From: CAYSBK01 sp964429265
Lineage (GTDB): Bacteria; Planctomycetota; Phycisphaerae; Sedimentisphaerales; Anaerobacaceae
Length of the DNA stretch: 6,878 nucleotides
Direction of reading: 5' to 3'
Assembly: GCA_964429265.1 (NCBI GenBank)
Contig: CAYSBK010000135.1
Span: forward strand, 1 to 6,878
The position numbers were made by a program, and so were the translations under genes. Position 1 is the stretch's first letter. Each line of letters opens with the position of its first letter. Under the pieces are notes generated by a model. The model did no database searches and was not told where the DNA came from. It was given only the letters and a program-made list of their open reading frames with translations. Positions 6,117 to 6,878 of the stretch are shown in pieces.

Positions 6117-6503
6117 TTACAAACCTGCCTGGCTCAGGATGTGCTTCAGCACGTCCGGTCGGCTGATTACCCCGACCACCTTTCCGTTGGAAGTAACAGG
6201 GACCCTGCGAAAAGTGTGCGTTTGGAGGCAGCGACAAATCTCCGGCAATGGCTCATTTTCGTCGAAGAAGACGGCCGGGCTGGTCATAAAATCCTCAACC
6301 GGTCTTTTCAGTTCGCTGGGATCGGCATTGTAGAACTCAAGGGCATCCTTTTCGGTAATGATTCCCAGCAACTCATCATTTTCCCCCACCACCGGCAGAC
6401 CGGCGACTTCATGCGTCAACATCACCTCGATGGCCTCGCAGACGGGCGTGTCTTTTTTGACCGCAAAAACGTCGATGGTCATAATGTCTTTTGCCGAAAG
6501 CAT
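6117..6503 (-). CDS. Two-CBS-domain protein
   Basis: The 128-residue protein consists of little more than a tandem pair of CBS domains. The first spans about 1-57 (AKDIMTIDVFAV, then GLPVV and LLGIITEKD). The second spans about 68-128 (VEDFMTSPAVFF, then RRVPVTSNGKVVGVISRPDV). Such pairs form a Bateman module that generally binds adenine nucleotides such as AMP, ATP or S-adenosylmethionine and acts as an energy or ligand sensor; stand-alone versions are common in bacteria. No signal peptide, membrane segment or enzymatic domain is present, so the protein should be cytosolic. The start at ATG 6503 is supported by AAAGGG seven bases upstream. The target it regulates cannot be inferred, because the adjacent lipoprotein gene has its own promoter. 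A transcription start upstream was not identified with confidence. Confidence 0.92.
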   Translation of the reverse strand: MLSAKDIMTIDVFAVKKDTPVCEAIEVMLTHEVAGLPVVGENDELLGIITEKDALEFYNADPSELKRPVEDFMTSPAVFFDENEPLPEICRCLQTHTFRRVPVTSNGKVVGVISRPDVLKHILSQAGL

Positions 6504-6605
6504 TGGCCAGCCCTTTCAGATTTGTGGTGTGTTGGGCTAACTTCTTCACCGCCACGGCTGTTTCTATGCCACATCAAGATGACATAAGCGATCTTTGCCC
6601 GCAAG

Positions 6606-6623
6606 TTTTTTTTATCTTTTTTT
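6606..6623 (-). promoter_or_regulatory. Phased A-tracts upstream of the CBS gene
   Basis: On the minus strand, A7 and A8 tracts (6623-6617 and 6613-6606) are separated by three bases, placing their centres about 10-11 bases apart, in phase with the DNA helix. Such tracts bend DNA and can serve as UP elements. They lie about 100 bases upstream of the CBS start codon, but the hexamers downstream of them are poor, so the promoter itself is not resolved. Confidence 0.3.
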
Positions 6624-6648
6624 ACCGTGTTCTGCTGAAACCTTCCAC

Positions 6649-6742
6649 TGTCATTCTGTCATTCTGGAGCGAAGCCGAAGAATCTCATTTCCCCGGCTTC
6701 ATCGGAATTCTTCACCGAGCCGGCCCGCGTTCAGAATGGCAT
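6649..6742. repeat. Degenerate palindromic intergenic repeat (CATTCTG...GAAGAATCTC type)
   Basis: The left part has TGTCATTC in tandem (6649-6656, 6657-6664) running into GGAGCGAAGCCGAAGAATCT (6667-6685). The right part (about 6705-6741) is its imperfect reverse complement, with ATTCTTC at the inner side and CAGAATGGCA at the outer side. Between them CCGGCT (6693-6698) pairs with AGCCGG (6718-6723). From memory, the sequence TCATTCTGAGCGAAGCGAAG with GAATCT following is a widespread bacterial intergenic repeat, and this copy differs by small insertions. It may be a non-autonomous element or an RNA hairpin. No transposase or target-site duplication was seen. Confidence 0.6.
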
Positions 6743-6878
6743 ATCCTCCGGCTTTTCAACAGAGAAATATACCGTTTATTGGCTCCCGCATAAGTAATGT
6801 GTATCAGCAAGGCTTGACAGGCAACCGTGCGGCACGAATGAACGAACCAGGCAAGGATTGTTTGTCGGCCCCCCCTTT

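Larger units (their letters stand above)
6504..6878. other. Right-end intergenic region with no supported gene
   Basis: These 375 bases contain the upstream region of the CBS gene (6504-6624), a palindromic repeat-like element (6649-6742) and an unassigned tail. Short reading frames on the plus strand across 6491-6793 pass through the repeat and T-tracts and look random. A TTGACA at 6814-6819 has no convincing -10 at the right distance. The final bases include a run of seven C. Confidence 0.6.

Noticed and set aside
6544..6572. GG-N10-GC match on the minus strand (TGGCATAGAAACAGC), considered as a sigma-54 promoter for the CBS gene
   Set aside because: The -12 half (CAGC rather than TTGC) matches poorly, and nothing else suggests sigma-54 control.
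5916..6587. Plus-strand frame of 223 codons across the CBS gene and its downstream region
   Set aside because: It runs antisense through a clear two-CBS-domain gene and through intergenic sequence, with no recognisable domain.
6814..6819. TTGACA on the plus strand near the right edge
   Set aside because: No acceptable -10 element lies 16-18 bases downstream and no gene start is visible before the window ends.

Overview
The window most likely comes from a planctomycete, probably a Phycisphaerae or Sedimentisphaerales-type marine or sediment bacterium. This is inferred from the style of two proteins: a secreted LamG/Fn3-like protein with repeated DVYLGTD and YYWRVDEV motifs, and an unnamed tetratricopeptide lipoprotein. 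GC content is moderately high, and most genes have clear Shine-Dalgarno sequences. No 16S rRNA or other phylogenetic marker is present, so the placement is tentative.

Layout: positions 1-2281 (minus) hold the N-terminal 760 residues of a secreted multidomain protein, cut by the left edge of the window. A 358-base divergent intergenic region (2282-2639) follows, with a credible sigma-70 promoter in each direction and a long, structured, GC-rich leader for the secreted protein. On the plus strand, pyrH (UMP kinase, TTG start, 2640-3356) is followed 27 bases later by tRNA-Val(UAC) at 3384-3457, perhaps on the same transcript. Three minus-strand genes fill the rest, in transcription order: a small two-CBS-domain protein (6117-6503), a TPR-type lipoprotein (5039-5836) with its own promoter, and tilS (3508-4959). 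tilS converges on the tRNA.

An intrinsic terminator lies between the lipoprotein gene and tilS. Its U-tract ends only 13 bases before the tilS start codon, so tilS appears to depend on read-through or on a promoter I could not identify. The right end (6504-6878) has no supported gene. It contains phased A-tracts upstream of the CBS gene and a degenerate copy of a palindromic intergenic repeat built on a CATTCTG...GAAGAATCTC theme.

Most of the content is housekeeping: nucleotide metabolism, a tRNA, tRNA modification, and envelope or surface proteins. I see no CRISPR array, transposase, toxin-antitoxin pair, phage gene or evident defence system. The points worth a second look are the structured leader of the secreted protein, the terminator abutting tilS, the palindromic repeat and the unnamed lipoprotein family.
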